Notes: generated by a model not told the origin, from the letters alone. A DNA stretch of 64,000 bases from Limonium bicolor (GCA_023374045.1 CM041776.1:322053925-322117924); one strand, 5' to 3'; shown: positions 1-11,522, counted from the stretch's first letter. Numbers and translations: made by a program.

Positions 1-575
1 GAACAATGTACTCGGTTGCCCTATTGCACAAACAATAGAATGTATACCTGTTATCTTTAAGCAAAAATACTTACAATTTACACTTTTAATAACCGTAACT
101 TGTTAAAAAAGAACACCGATGACAATCGATAGTAAATAGCAACATAAGTTTGACGACATATGAACTGTGTATGAACAACAGTACCAAGTTACCACAATGC
201 AATACCCCACACAAAAATAATATTATCACTTGATGTGCAAGGTCAGGTATCTTGTTTTGGGGTTAGAGGTATTACATTCTAGATGGTTTGGGCAGTCGAA
301 GTTTTTTGTTCTTAATTCGGTGTGTTAACCATTTTTAAAAAAAAACCCTTGACAATTGATAATTATTACTATGCAACATAAATTAATGACATACCAAACA
401 TGTATGCACACAGTACCAGGTTACCGTCATAAAATGCCTCCGTAAACTCATTACAGTACCGTAAAATACCATGACAACATTATAAAGTGTTGCCACTAAT
501 TAAAAAAGGATGTGTTCTACACAACAATGCCGATAGAATTTGGTAATTCTATGTGGTTATTTTACTACTATTATA
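1..575. other. AT-rich intergenic DNA with a diverged duplicated segment
   Basis: No gene is recognised. A segment of about 80 bp at 115-197 recurs diverged at 347-427. Both copies read through a 'gacaat(c/t)gat' start, a 'gcaacataa' middle and a 'cagtacca(a/g)gttacc' end. This looks like an old tandem duplication with a spacing of about 230 bp. Confidence 0.5.
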
Positions 576-1892
576 GGCCCCGGCCAATTTTGACCCAACC
601 CTAAACCCAACCCGAACCCAACCCATATTTTGTTCTGGGTTAGGGTCTTGATTATTGACCCATCTATTTTTTTTGGTTGGGTTAGGGTAATAAGCTAATT
701 TTGTGGTTGGTTTAGGGTAGAGATCATAACCAAGACCCACCCGAAACCCGACAATATATTTTTGTTAGTAATTAATTAACAATTTATATATATATATATA
801 TATATTATTTTCAGATGAAACTATAAACCTTAGCCTTAAGCCAAAGTGCAGTTGGAACTATCCCACCTTTAATAATTCAACATACTTTTTAAACTAAACA
901 AACGCTTAACCAGTTTGCATACCAACAAAAGGCCCAACCAGACCTTAAACAGAATGTTGAAAACTCAATACTCTCGTCTTGTAGACTCACATCCATTTTT
1001 CTTCTCTCGTCGTTGTTCATGTCTAGGTCGCTCTTCATCTCTGCCCAAGGTTTGTTTTTCTTTTCTCACTGCCATAGTTGTTCTTGGAACATAAGTATGT
1101 TTAGATTTTCTAGATGGTGAACAAATTAGGTGATATTTATTGGTTTTGTACGTAGGATCGTGATTATAGACCTCTTAGTGAATTTTGTGAGCCAACAATA
1201 CGAATGCGTGTTGCATAGAAGTTCCTCAACTGTTTGTCCGATTAAGTGATTGTGATTTTCTTTTCTCAGGACACTCATTTTAAACAGCTGTAATTATTTT
1301 CAACTATTAGTCATAGTTTGTAGGCTGTGGCTCTCAGTTTTAACATTAACAATTTCCAACTTTTAGAAGATTTTGTCTTTATATAATTCTTTAATGCATA
1401 ATGAAATGATGAACATTTTCGTTCCTCTTTATTAAGGGCACTAGCATCTGTGCATATCTAGATAGGATTTCTACCCAACAGTGGGTAAGCTTTATGTTTA
1501 GATTGATAATAAAACTTATGGAAAAAGTAATGTGTTATTCTATTCTGGGAAATTGGTGATAACTTTTACCAAGTTTGTATACCATGAAATTCGTTTAAAG
1601 TTGGGTATCAAGCAGATTACTTCTCTTCCTTTTGTTTCATTCACATTCTGATGGTTAGCACTAGAAGTTTTTTGTTTTTTTTATTAAAGTCTCCTCCTAA
1701 TCCGTCTAAATTATTGTATCTTAACAAATGGGTTGGTGGGGGTTGGGTTAGGGTTGAAGGATTTAAACGGGTTGGGTTAGGGTCAATAAAATGCCTTACC
1801 CATCCATTTTTGGGTTTGGGCATGGGTTGATGTATTTAAATGGTTGGGTTAGGGTTGATATACAACACCCAGCGACCCAAAATTGCCAGGTT
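576..1892. mobile_element. Possible non-autonomous hAT-like element
   Basis: The ends are imperfect inverted repeats: the left end reads GGCCCCGGCCAATTTTGACC and the inverted right end reads AACCTGGCAATTTTGGGTC. Both are followed inward by many 'ggttgggttaggg'-type words (580-745 on one strand, 1730-1855 on the other), a pattern common in plant hAT MITEs. No transposase is visible inside, and I could not see a clear 8-bp target duplication, so class and exact borders are uncertain. Confidence 0.4.
785..805. repeat. (TA)n microsatellite
   Basis: A run of about ten TA dinucleotides inside the hAT-like element. Confidence 0.8.
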
Positions 1893-2050
1893 AGTTTATA
1901 TACACGAAAAAGCTAACACACCACCATGGTGGTAACAAAACACTTGGTGCTTATTCACTAAGTACCTATTTACAAATAACTAAAAGCAAAATTTGTACAA
2001 CAAAGCCATATCTATGAACATTGAGAAAAGATTTATTCAGGAATGGGGTG

Positions 2051-2545
2051 AAAATGAGTCGAAGACATCACTACACTACAATTCTCTGAAGATTATTATC
2101 AGCATCGTCGTCAATCTGGTGTGCAAGCTGCAGCAGATCTAATGATTTATCTTTGTAGATGTGCAAACACAAGAAGAGAATAAAGTTTGGAGCAGAGCAT
2201 GTATCTTCATTGTAAGCCGTAAGAGTCACAAAATTACCGTGAGTGAAGAACTGAAGTAATTTGCTCACAAGGTGCAACAGAAAAAATCAATATATTCAAT
2301 TGTTATACTCGCCAGAGAGATAATACGATAAGTTAGTATATTACCGATTGTCAGCCTGTCATCATTGTGGTGAGCGAGACGCAACAGTTCCAATGGTTTA
2401 TCTATGCAGGGGGACAGACACAAGAAGAAGAGAATGATGAGAGAGGCGCAGAGCATATATGTTCTTTGTTAGGGATTGTAAAAATTACCTTGAGGGAAGA
2501 GCGGTGGGTGAGTAAACCGTGGATATTAGGAAGGAGAAGAAACCA
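2051..2545 (-). repeat. Two diverged tandem copies of an exon-like module
   Basis: Copies at about 2095-2260 and 2350-2515 (minus strand) share a 'ctca(c/a)ggtaattttt' block, then 'acatgctctgc', a pyrimidine-rich stretch, 'cttcttgtgt' and an end coding for LLxLAHxxDDD in one frame. Short ORFs run through both copies. The first half of the module is clearly similar to repeats inside the CACTA element at 4788-5832 (plus strand 5247-5400). It may be a captured gene fragment or a relic of a related element; no function can be assigned. Confidence 0.5.
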
Positions 2546-2559
2546 AAAATAGCCACTGT

Positions 2560-3489
2560 AAAATATGTAACTAACTACCCACTAAAAAGTAAAATCGCAC
2601 TGTAATTAATAAAATAAAATAAATTCTGAATAATCTAAACCCTCCATTAACATATCCCTTAATCCTATGGTTGTAAATTGGTCCAGAATGGTCCAGGGAA
2701 ATACATAAGGCTCTGAACATAATCCACGCCCCTCCTTATACGTCCAGGAGTGAATCCACTTCCTATCAAGGTTTAAGTTTTTTGTATTAGCTCTGTTTTG
2801 CTCATCGTTTGTTTTGCTCATAAGAAAATCTATGTATTACCTAGATTCTTTCCAACATCAGCACATAAATATGTATCAGTTTACATCAAAACATAAATTT
2901 AAGGAAAAATATATGATAAGTGAAAATATGGTATGAATTATTGTGAAAATATGAAGAATTAAAGCTGTGAAAATAGATATATTTTACACTTGTTACCAAG
3001 TTAAATTATTTCTTCAAAACAAATTATTTTTAAATGTTTTAAGTATTAATATGTGCTTAAATTTTTTATTCTATTTTGTAGATAACTTTATGATATAATA
3101 TTTTTGTTTTTTTTACATATTTATTATATCCACAATTAGTAATTTTCATTTATAAAATGACACTAAAAAATGGAAAATATCATCTAATAGAATATAGATT
3201 CTCTCTTTAAACTCTAGATTATATTTTATATGGTACCTAATAATTTTAAAAAAATCTAAGAAATATTAAATTTTTTAAGATATTTTATATATTTTTTAAT
3301 AGTTTAAATTTTAACAAATTTATTTTTTTAAATGTTTTTATTTTTAAAAAAGTTTTCATATTTTAAAAAATTATATTAAAAAATTCTATAGTTTCTTATA
3401 AAATAAATTCTGTTTTTTTGCAATTTTTAACATTTTTAAAATTTATATTTTTTTAATCTAATATACTTTTTAGGATTTTGCAATTTTTT
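2560..3489. other. AT-rich intergenic DNA
   Basis: Almost entirely A/T runs from about 2840 on. A small ORF at 2606-2821 (minus) has no recognisable domain. I see no gene, RNA or defined element here. Confidence 0.5.
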
Positions 3490-3491
3490 TA

Positions 3492-3904
3492 GGGAAAATT
3501 CACCATATACCCCTTTTTTCTTTCGTAATTCACAATATACTCCTTTTGGTTTTTGTAATTCAACTTTAAACATGCTTAAATGTTGTCCAAAATTGATGAA
3601 ACTTACATGGACGATGCTAAAGTGTTATATTTTGGTCCAATATCAAATTTGAAGTTTTTTAAACTCACATGAACATGTGGGACCCAATGAAAATTATAGC
3701 ATGTTCATTGGGTCCCCATGTCACATATGAGCTAAAAATACTTTAAATTTGATATTGGACCAAAATATATAACACTTTAGCATCGTCCATGTAAAGTTTT
3801 TCAATTTCAGACAACATTTAAACATGTTTAAAGTTGAATTATGAAAACCAACACGGGTATATTTGTGAATTACGAAAGAAAAAAGGGGTAATTGTGAATT
3901 TCCC
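3492..3904. mobile_element. Foldback MITE, family F1 (copy 1)
   Basis: Ends are GGGAAAATTCAC and its inverse, and nearly the whole length is one long inverted repeat around a centre near 3700 ('cattgggtcc'). The arms share 'ggacgatgctaaagtgttat' and 'aacatgcttaaatgttgtcc'. Two more copies lie at 14988-15366 and 16330-16734, both with TA target duplications. Here the left side has TA but the right side reads AA, so one border has changed. No coding capacity. Confidence 0.75.
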
Positions 3905-4197
3905 AATTTTTTAACAGCATTTCATGAATTAGCGAAAAGTCTAGTGGTATTTAATGAAATTTTCCAACTTTTCATTGAAAATTTCATAAATTGTTCCTAA
4001 ATAAAATAAGGGGCATATTGTGAACTGAAAACATGACCTGCAATGTCAGGGATACAACAGTCATTATTAAGGTCATTCCACGGATTAAGGGTAATTTGTG
4101 AATTTTGAAATTTTTTAAGGGTATCTTGTGACCCTGTTTTGAAAACGGAGTAATTGTGAATTACGAAAATATTTAGGGGCATATTATGAATTTTCCC
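3905..4197. mobile_element. Broken ends of foldback families F3 and F4
   Basis: 3915-3967 matches the right end of family F3 ('catttcatgaattagc', 'tggtatttaatgaaa'), with no left partner. 3985-4197 matches the right half of F4 (compare 27380-27610: 'catattgtgaact', 'aacatgacctgcaatgtca') and ends in ATTTTCCC. Copy 1 of F1 appears to have inserted into this older debris. Confidence 0.5.
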
Positions 4198-4215
4198 TTA
4201 AATAAAATAGGAGTA

Positions 4216-4443
4216 TTTTGTACCGATTGTTCAAACTCCTAAAGATGCTAAGCCAGTTGGCTACAAATGGGTGTTTACAAGGAAAAGAATGAACAAAATA
4301 AGAATGTGAGACATAAAGCCAAATTGGTGGCACAAGGTTTTACCAAAATCCGGGAATAGATTATACAAAAATGTATTCTCCCGTTGTGGATTCTGTTACT
4401 CTAACGTTTTCTTGTTGGTTTAAACAATTAATGAATGTGGCAC
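4216..4443 (+). pseudogene. Ty1-copia reverse transcriptase fragment
   Basis: Translation across two frames gives the start of a copia RT domain: KPVGYKWVFTRKR, then RHKAKLVAQGFTK, GIDYTKMYSPVVDSVTL. These are typical copia RT words (KWVF, KARLVAQGF, Y.PV). The fragment is about 75 residues with at least one frameshift. It stops where the unrelated repeat region begins at about 4444 and is cut on the left by MITE debris. It is a dead scrap, not related by position to the copia element at 27990. Confidence 0.8.
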
Positions 4444-4787
4444 TAAAACTCTGGGGACTTCCCACAGGCATGGGGCCCCCCAAGGGACGCGCACCACTTC
4501 CTGTTAAACTTCGCAATATAGTAACTATCGCGCACCGCAAGGAAACTTGCAAGTGCACCCAACACTTGGTAGCACGAAGCCACATCGGGTCTCAAGTCCC
4601 ATTCTGAGCCAAAGGTAGTTTGGGCTTTGAACACATCCCTAATTCTGCTCTAGGTCACCATGGTTTGCGAAGCTTTCACATAAAACCACGAGGACTAAGC
4701 GAATTAGATCTCAGTTCTCACAGTACAAGTAGACCGGCTAGAAAGATGGGTGCCCCCATTTTCAACTTAATACGGCAACAACATCCA
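4444..4787. other. Left outer part of the compound repeat region
   Basis: More GC-rich than the surroundings, non-coding, with no second copy found in the window. It is separated from its natural continuation at 5833 by the CACTA insertion. It belongs, by composition and position, to the large repeat region that ends near 10795. Confidence 0.4.
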
Positions 4788-5832
4788 CACTAGTACAAAA
4801 AACGCCTATTTCGGCGCCCCTATTTCGGCGGTTGTAGACTAAACCGCCGAAATAGGTGTCTTTTTCCAGACTACAAAAATCTCGGAGCCCTATTTCGGCG
4901 GTTTTATATCCACAACCGCCGAAATAGGTTCATTTCCCTGGATTTTTTTCCGAAATTTTCAAAAGGCCGCTTAAATTTTAGTCTATTTCGGCGGTTGTTA
5001 GTAACAACCGCCGAAATAGACTTTCTTTTATTATATATTTGCTCACCGACTGGCAAACTTGCTCTGCGCCTAATTTCGTATCCCTAACTGGCGAACTTGC
5101 TCTGCGCCTCTAATCTCTTCATCTTCTTCTCTCATAATTTCGTATCCCTAACTGGCGAACATGGTCTGCGCCTCTCTTCTTCACTGGCGAACTTGCTCTC
5201 ATGGCGAACATGGTCTGCGCCTCTCTTCTTCACTTGCTCTCACTTCATCCCGTTCTCTCACGGTAAATTCGCAACCCTAACTGGCAAATAAACATGCTCT
5301 GCACACCTTTCTTCATCCTCTAATCTCACGGTAATTTTGCAGGCGAACTTACATGCTCTGCGCCTGTGTTCTTCTTCCTTGTGGTAATATACTCGAACTT
5401 ATCTTATTCTCTCCGGGAACCGGTAATATACTCGAACTTACATGCTCTGCGCCTGTACGTGTTCATTTCTTCTCTCGTGGCGAACTTACATGCTCTGCGC
5501 GCCTTCATTCTCGTGGTTGCGCCTCTTTGAAAATCGCCGAAATGCTGCTGTGAGGTTGAAGACGACGCGAAAATCATTTTTTTTTTAAAAAAAGGACCTA
5601 TTTCGGCGGTTGTTAGCTAGGAACCGCCGAAATAGGTCCTTTTTTTTAATTTTAAAACGCGCTATCTCGGCGGTTTTTAGCTAACAACGCCGAAATAGAT
5701 GACCTATTTTGGCGGTTGTACAACCGTCGAGATAGGATTGTACACCTATCTCGGCGCACTCCATTTCGGCGGTTCACAACCGCCGAAATAGGCTATTTGG
5801 AACCGCCGAAATAGACTGTTTTTGTACTAGTG
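4788..5832. mobile_element. Non-autonomous CACTA element
   Basis: The ends are CACTAGTACAAAAAACG and its inverted match ending TTTTTGTACTAGTG, the CACTA signature. Both ends carry subterminal hairpins whose arms are CTATTTCGGCGGTT and AACCGCCGAAATAG (about 4808-5020 and 5597-5810). No transposase is encoded in 1045 bp. The triplet ATC follows the right end and also lies two bases outside the left end, so the 3-bp target duplication is ATC if the left end has an extra CA. It sits inside the compound repeat region and is therefore younger than it. Confidence 0.88.
5041..5530 (+). repeat. Degenerate repeats inside the small CACTA element
   Basis: About nine copies of 'gcgaac(t/a)...tgctctgcgcct', alternating with 'cttcttcttc'-type pyrimidine tracts and 'ctcacggtaa' blocks, spaced 40-90 bp. 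Short ORFs through it are by-products. The same blocks occur in the module at 2051-2545 on the other strand. Confidence 0.65.
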
Positions 5833-6170
5833 ATCCCTAACACTAGATTCTGGTGAGGCCACCTTAAGCTCAAGCGATCAAAGTCTACGTAGACTAGTCG
5901 TGGACTTATGACAACCCTTGAATCAAGTTTCGACACAGCATCCGCTTTCAACACAAAGGAGAAAGGGCAAGGTTGTTATGGGAGCACCCTAATGTGCCTC
6001 CTTATCAGGAGCACAGGTTGTCCACCCTTAATTGGAACGAATCATCCAATTTACGAGGGATTCAAGAGTTTCTTGGGACCCGTGGGATTTATCCTTCCGC
6101 ACCTCAGATCTCGTATCACATCCAATTCACCGCAAGGTTTAGAAGGTCTCTCCTCATTAGGAGGAACCAA
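5833..6170. other. Compound repeat region, segment between CACTA and inverted arm
   Basis: Non-coding sequence that continues the 4444-4787 segment after the CACTA insertion. Short ORFs at 5908-6302 have no recognisable motif and run on into the inverted arm, so I do not treat them as genes. Confidence 0.4.
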
Positions 6171-6883
6171 GCTAATGTCCAATTTTACTTAGAACCTCGT
6201 ATGAACCTTACCACAAAGGAGTTCGCAAAAGGCCACTTCCTCATGAGCTTATATGCTCATTTCCTGACAGAAGGACCAATTGAATCCCCATCACGTTTCT
6301 AAGGCCAACGTTGGCTCCGTTCCAAAAGAACACCACTTCTTGGTATCACCTCCTTTACTAGGTTCCCTTTTCCAACTAACCCTGGAGCTCAGGGGACTTA
6401 GGTCATTGCCACAACAACCTTGTCTACGGAATATCCGCAGGTTTTGTTGGCGACATGACCTTGTTATCGGCCTAACAGCCCATAACAATCCACGACGTCC
6501 TAGAACGTCAAATCCACACCACCACACACTCCGGCAGCTTGCCTACACAGTAGGCTCGCTTGGTGAAGTGACAACACCGATCGAGGTATGGAAACAAACA
6601 AGTCCTTGGCTTATCAGCCTTTGACCCGCCCACAGGATTACCTAGTTGGACAAGCCAACCCTCAAGGAAACCCCAACCTCAAATTGCTATGATCAATCAA
6701 GGGGACCGATCCTTTCTTCTAAGGGCACGTTCACCCTCAGACTCGGTCTCTTGAAGCTTATACCAGAATTCAGTGTATCTTACATTTTAGGCTAACCCAT
6801 CGGACTGTCATAACATTGTGCACATCTCCGTGTGAACCTTTAGCTCAACACGAATTACCACATCTCAGTGGCGGGTCCGGACC
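6171..6883 (+). repeat. Left arm of a 0.7-kb inverted repeat
   Basis: This segment matches the reverse complement of 10094-10795 closely from 'ccaattttacttagaacc' to 'ctcagtggcgggtccgg'. Differences are small indels and a few substitutions. ORFs in one arm recur antisense in the other (6291-6527 versus 10527-10724), which shows they are repeat shadows. Confidence 0.88.
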
Positions 6884-6905
6884 GCAATAACCAAGTTGTT
6901 TGACG

Positions 6906-7085
6906 CGCACTGCCAATAGGTCAACACAAAGTCATCCAACAACCACCCGAAGATGGTTGAACCTACCAAACACAGGATTACACCTGGAGTCCGAGGACTC
7001 ACCGGCAACGTCGAAAACACCTATGTTTTGACTTTTTCCAGCAATGGAAGGAGCAAGAACCTATGTCAAACACTTTGCTCGGTCA
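6906..7085 (+). repeat. Left copy of a 180-bp direct repeat
   Basis: From 'ctgccaataggtcaacac' to 'aacactttgctcggt' this matches 9914-10093 in the same orientation, although the adjoining 0.7-kb arms are inverted. Confidence 0.88.
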
Positions 7086-8650
7086 ATCCTTGGTTGCAAA
7101 ACCGTTTAGCCAAACCTCTGTTGACCATCTAGAACCTCAACACGATTCATATCAATAAATGAACCGAAAGGCTAAGATTGACCAGCATGTCTAAAGGTTC
7201 ATCAAGCGACTCTAGCAACGTTCCAATAATGTCCTTTAAGACCTGCTAGTCTTCAAAACGCTCATCACTGATCAAGAGATGAAGATGTTTGAACATCGGA
7301 TCGTTGCTAACGTCCCAACAACGGAGCGATGCTCCTACGGCAGCTTGGGCCTCTCCCAGCAGCCGACAAATAGTCATCCGATCTGACACCGCTAGACCAA
7401 GCCCAAGATCTGAATCATTGACCTCTAAGAGGACAAGGCTCAGCTTAGGCCTTCGGTCTGAACGGCCACAAGCCATTCCACGAGACTGGGTTTGCAGCCA
7501 GCACCTAACTCTGGTCGGCTCCAACAAGCTCATTTACAGCAACATGAGATCAAACTTCTTTCATTGCAACTTCAAGTGAAGGCAAGGAAGGAGAACTCAA
7601 GGTAAGCCCATAAGGGTTGTACCTAGGGAATTTTGTTATAGTACTTGGATATAGCTGGAGATGCACTTGTGTCCCAGGACCGGTGGGGAAGTTCCTTCTT
7701 ATGGCTTCGACGTTGCCCTTTGTCTTGTGGTTAGGTGCTTAGCACTGAAACTACTTGGTTCCTTTGAGGTGGTTGTTTCTCGGGCATAGCCTAAGAGGAA
7801 ACGACCCATCTGGCGTGCAGACGTTGACCTGTCAATGTCGTTGTCAATTGTGCAAATTCCACACAGGAGTAGGCACAGCCAGTTAAGACTCAGCTTATCT
7901 GGGCTGATGTCGCCGATGACAAGCAGTGCAGTAAGTGTCAATGCGAATTGAAGGATTAAGGAAATTGACATCGAGGAGACATGGGGAACCCGTTACTGCA
8001 CAGTATCATCGAAATGTTGCCGCGCCACGAATGGAAGGACTCAGGATGTCGCAGCAACGTGTTGGTTGTTCACTTGGTGTCGTTGTGATGCGAATGGAAG
8101 GACTCAGGACGTCGCAACAGTTTGAGCAACAGGGCACTAAGTAGCAATGTGTCGTAAAGAAAAGACACAAAACACCACCAATGGTGTGGCGCTCTATAGA
8201 CCGATGACCCATTCAAGTAGAACGTGGTAGAAGTCAAAAATGTTTGAGCTTCGGGAAACACACCGGTTAATGGTTCAAGGCAGTTGCCTATGTGTGTTGG
8301 TCAAAGACATTGTCTGTGGGTTGTTATACCTTCAAAGTAGGTAAACTGTTGGAGCATGATAAAATCTTCTTAGTTGAGCTAAGACTCATCGTTGTATCTT
8401 GCCGGGGATGGCAAGAGCTTCGGTGGGGGAGGTTTGTCATGCCCCTTTTGGCGAGCTGCTTGGTTACAAGTAGCTCCATGCCAGTTTGCCCTTTGGTTGG
8501 TGCCCGTTAAGACTTGTGTTGGGATTGCTTGTCAACCCCATACTTGATTGTCGCTTTGACCTAGCCCCTTAAGTTCCACGGTCCTTGAGACCCCCGAGGA
8601 CGAAGGTCCGAGGGATGGGCATCAGTTGAAGGGCACGATGCGTTGGTCTT
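7086..8650. other. Non-coding interior of the compound repeat region
   Basis: No protein domain is recognised in the short ORFs here (7246-7579, 7699-7971, 7935-8144). A small duplication is visible: 'cgaatggaaggactcagga' with 'gtcgca' follows at about 8028 and again at about 8092. Moderately GC-rich, like the interior or long LTR of a large retrotransposon derivative, but with no gag or pol. Confidence 0.4.
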
Positions 8651-9480
8651 GGCCGAGCTGAGTTGCGCCAGCTTGTGACTCGAGCGAGGGCCGAGTTAGC
8701 GGGTGTTGTGGAGGACACCCGTCCGGGCCTAGTAAGGACCGGGTATACCTTCGGGTATGCACACTGCCAGGATAGCTTGGTAGTGACTCCAATAGCACGA
8801 GCACATTGTGCTTAGTGCTGCCCTTAGGTTGCAAGTGCCAGTGTCACCACGGGCACGAAGCAACTAGAGGATGTCTGGGCCGAGCTGAGTTGCGTCAGCT
8901 TGTGACTCGAGCGAGGGCCGAGTTAGCGGGTGTTGTGGAGGACACCCTCCGGGCCTAGTAAGGACTGGGTATACCTTCGGGTATGCACACTGCCAGGGTG
9001 GCTTGGTAGTGACTCCAATAGCACGAGCACATTGTGCTTAGTGCTGCCCTTAGGTTGCAAGTGCCAGTGTCACCACGGGCACGAAGCAACTAGATGATGT
9101 CTGGGCCAGCTGAGTTGCGTCAGCTTGTGACTCGAGTGAGGGCCGTGTTTGCGGATGCTGTGGAGGGTATCTGTCCGGGCCTAATGAGGACCGGACGTGC
9201 TTTGAGCATGCACGCTGCCAGGGTGGCTTGGTAGCGACTCCAATAGTCTGAGCATGTTGTGCTCAGTGCTGACCCTTAGGTCAGTTAGCGAGTGCTGTGG
9301 AAGGCACCTGCCCGGGCCTGAAGGGGACCGGGCAAGCCTGTGAGCATGCATGTCCCCAGGATGGCTTGGTATCGACTCCAAGAGGTAATGACCACTTTGT
9401 GGTCAATACCGCCCTTAGGTTGCGAGTGCTAGTGTGACCACTGGCACGAGGCAACTAAGGGTCATCCTGATTGTATGACT
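8651..9480 (+). repeat. Tandem array of ~227-bp units
   Basis: Units begin with 'ggccgagctgagttgcg' at about 8651 and 8879 and with 'ggccagctgagttgcg' at about 9104. Periods are 228 and 225 bp. The first two units are nearly identical, the third is diverged, and a shorter fourth begins near 9280. Each contains 'gggcctagtaaggac' and 'cccttaggttgcaagtgcca'. Such arrays occur in the untranslated interior of some large plant retrotransposons; here no coding partner is present. Confidence 0.85.
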
Positions 9481-9913
9481 CCTGCCACGAAAAGTGCAAG
9501 GGGCATTGCACATCAGAGCCGTCTTATGTTCGGCAAGTGTTGAGTCCTGGAATAGGGCGGAGATAGGGTGCGACGTGGTCCGCGTTAGCACACCATACTG
9601 ATTCGTACTAGTTGGGATCTTTGGCTGTTGGGCTGTTGGAGGCCCGACGGTGCCGAGGACGAGTGCGGCCGCTAAGGGACGCACATGTACTTGGGCTGCA
9701 GGGAGAGGGACAGAGTTGACTCAGTCTGAGCTGCAGCCTGGCATTCGACCGAGGCATTTGGCCACAGGAATGTGAGTTAGTGAAGGAACTTGCGTCTTTG
9801 GGAGGTTTAAGTCCACTCTCGACTCTTGCTTGTGGCTAAGTGGATGGTTGTTCCATCTGCACTGAGTAATAGGCTGGTTGGGTCTTTTGACCCAACGCCG
9901 GTGATGCCTACGT
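9481..9913. other. Non-coding stretch right of the tandem array
   Basis: GC-rich relative to the window, with no recognisable ORF, RNA or repeat partner in this window. Confidence 0.35.
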
Positions 9914-10093
9914 GCACTGCCAATAGGTCAACACAAAGTCATCCAACAACCACCCGAAGATGGTTGAACCTACCAAACACAGGGATTACACCTGGAGTCC
10001 GAGGACTCACGGCAACGTCGAAAACACCTATGTTTTTGACTTTTGCCAGCAATGGCAGGAGCAAGAAACCTATGTAAAACACTTTGCTCGGTC
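9914..10093 (+). repeat. Right copy of the 180-bp direct repeat
   Basis: Second copy of 6906-7085 in direct orientation, with a few one-base indels. It abuts the inner end of the inverted arm without a spacer ('gctcggt' then 'ccggacccgcc'). Confidence 0.88.
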
Positions 10094-10795
10094 CGGACCC
10101 GCCACTGAGATGTGGTAATTCGTGTTGAGCTAAAGGTTCACACGGAGATGTGCACAATGTTATGACAGTCCGATGGGTTAGCCTAAGATGTAAGATACAC
10201 TGAATTCTGGTATAAGCTTCAAGAGACCGAGTCTGAGGGTGAACGTGCCCTTAGAAGAAAGGATGGTCCCCTTGATTGATCATAGCAATTTGAGGTTGTT
10301 GGGTTCCTTGAGGTTGGCTTGTGCAACTAGGTAATCCTGTGGCGGGTCAAAGGCTGATAAGCCAAGGACTTGTTTGTTTCCATACCTCGATCGGTGTTGT
10401 CACTTCACCAAGCGAGCCTTTGTGTAGGCAAGCTGCCGGAGTGTGTTGGTGGATTTGACGTTCTAGGACGTCGTGGATTGTTATGGGCTGTTAGGCCGAT
10501 AACAAGGTCATGTCGCCAACAAAACCTTGCGGATATTCCGTAGACAAGGTTGTTGTGGCAATGACCTAAGTCCCCTGAGCTCCAGGGTTAGTTGGAAAAG
10601 GGAACCTAGTAAAGGAGGTGATACCAAGAAGTGGTGTTCTTTTGGAACGGAGTCAACGTTGGCCTTAGAACGTGATGGGATTCAATTGGTCCTTCTGTCA
10701 GGAAATGAGCATATAAGCTCATGAGGAAGTGGCCTTTTGTGAACTCCTTTGTGGTAAGGTTCATACGAGGTTCTAAGTAAAATTGGAGTTAGTTT
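10094..10795 (-). repeat. Right arm of the 0.7-kb inverted repeat
   Basis: Reverse complement of 6171-6883. Similarity stops after 'aagtaaaattggagtta', which sets the outer border near 10795. Confidence 0.88.
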
Positions 10796-11519
10796 ATGTG
10801 GTTTAGTTCACAAACAAGACCTAACCCTCAAGTTTGGGGAATTCACACTAAGGTTTTTACTATAATATTTAACGGAGTTACAAGGAGTTAGTTGGAGCAT
10901 TCAATATGTTGAAAGAATAGAATGTGCATTTGACCTAGAGAAATCATATGTATACTCCTTCCCAACGTACAACCTCTTTTCCATTTGCTGAAAATCCGTA
11001 CTTTTCTGCTAATCAGTTTCCCAATACAACTAGAGCTATTAAAATTTGAGCAAAACTTGAAACCCACTAGAATTACCTGAACCGGAAATCCATAAATATT
11101 TGAATATATTAAAGCTAAAAATTAATGACCAAGCCCGAATGACTCGAAATATTAGTAACTAAAAATTGGTCAAACACGAATAACATGAAATAATATGACC
11201 AAAAATTATGCCTAACCTAAATGGCCATAATAAATATGACAAAAATACTTAATTTAACCTGATTATATCCGAATGAAAATTAGATAAACATTGTATTGAC
11301 CATTTTTATAACCTAGAAGTAGTATCCGATTGTTTAAAATCATTATCATGACCCGAAATCACTAAAACCCCCATTTTGCCAGAAAATGTTACAACCCAAA
11401 CCTGATTTTACCGAAACCCGAATGACCCGACCCAAAATGACCCGTAAATTTTAACAAACCAAACAAATATAACCAAAACCCAAACAGATAACCCGTTTGA
11501 CAAGTCTAAATACAACCAC
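10796..11519. mobile_element. Probable remnant of a non-autonomous hAT-like element
   Basis: From about 11110 the sequence is rich in 'acccgaatgacc' and 'gacccgaaat' words and ends near 11500 with 'acccgtttgacaagtcta', a pattern typical of plant hAT MITE ends. The left end is not clear. 10796-11020 shows nothing recognisable. Confidence 0.35.
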
Positions 11520-11522
11520 ACT

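Noticed and set aside
580..1880. 'ggttaggg' words as interstitial telomere repeats
   Set aside because: The unit is 'ggttgggttaggg', not the plant TTTAGGG array, and it is confined to the ends of a hAT-like element.
6340..6365. 'ggtatcacctccttt' resembles the 3' end of small-subunit rRNA
   Set aside because: No other rRNA sequence around it; it lies in a repeat arm and is a chance match.
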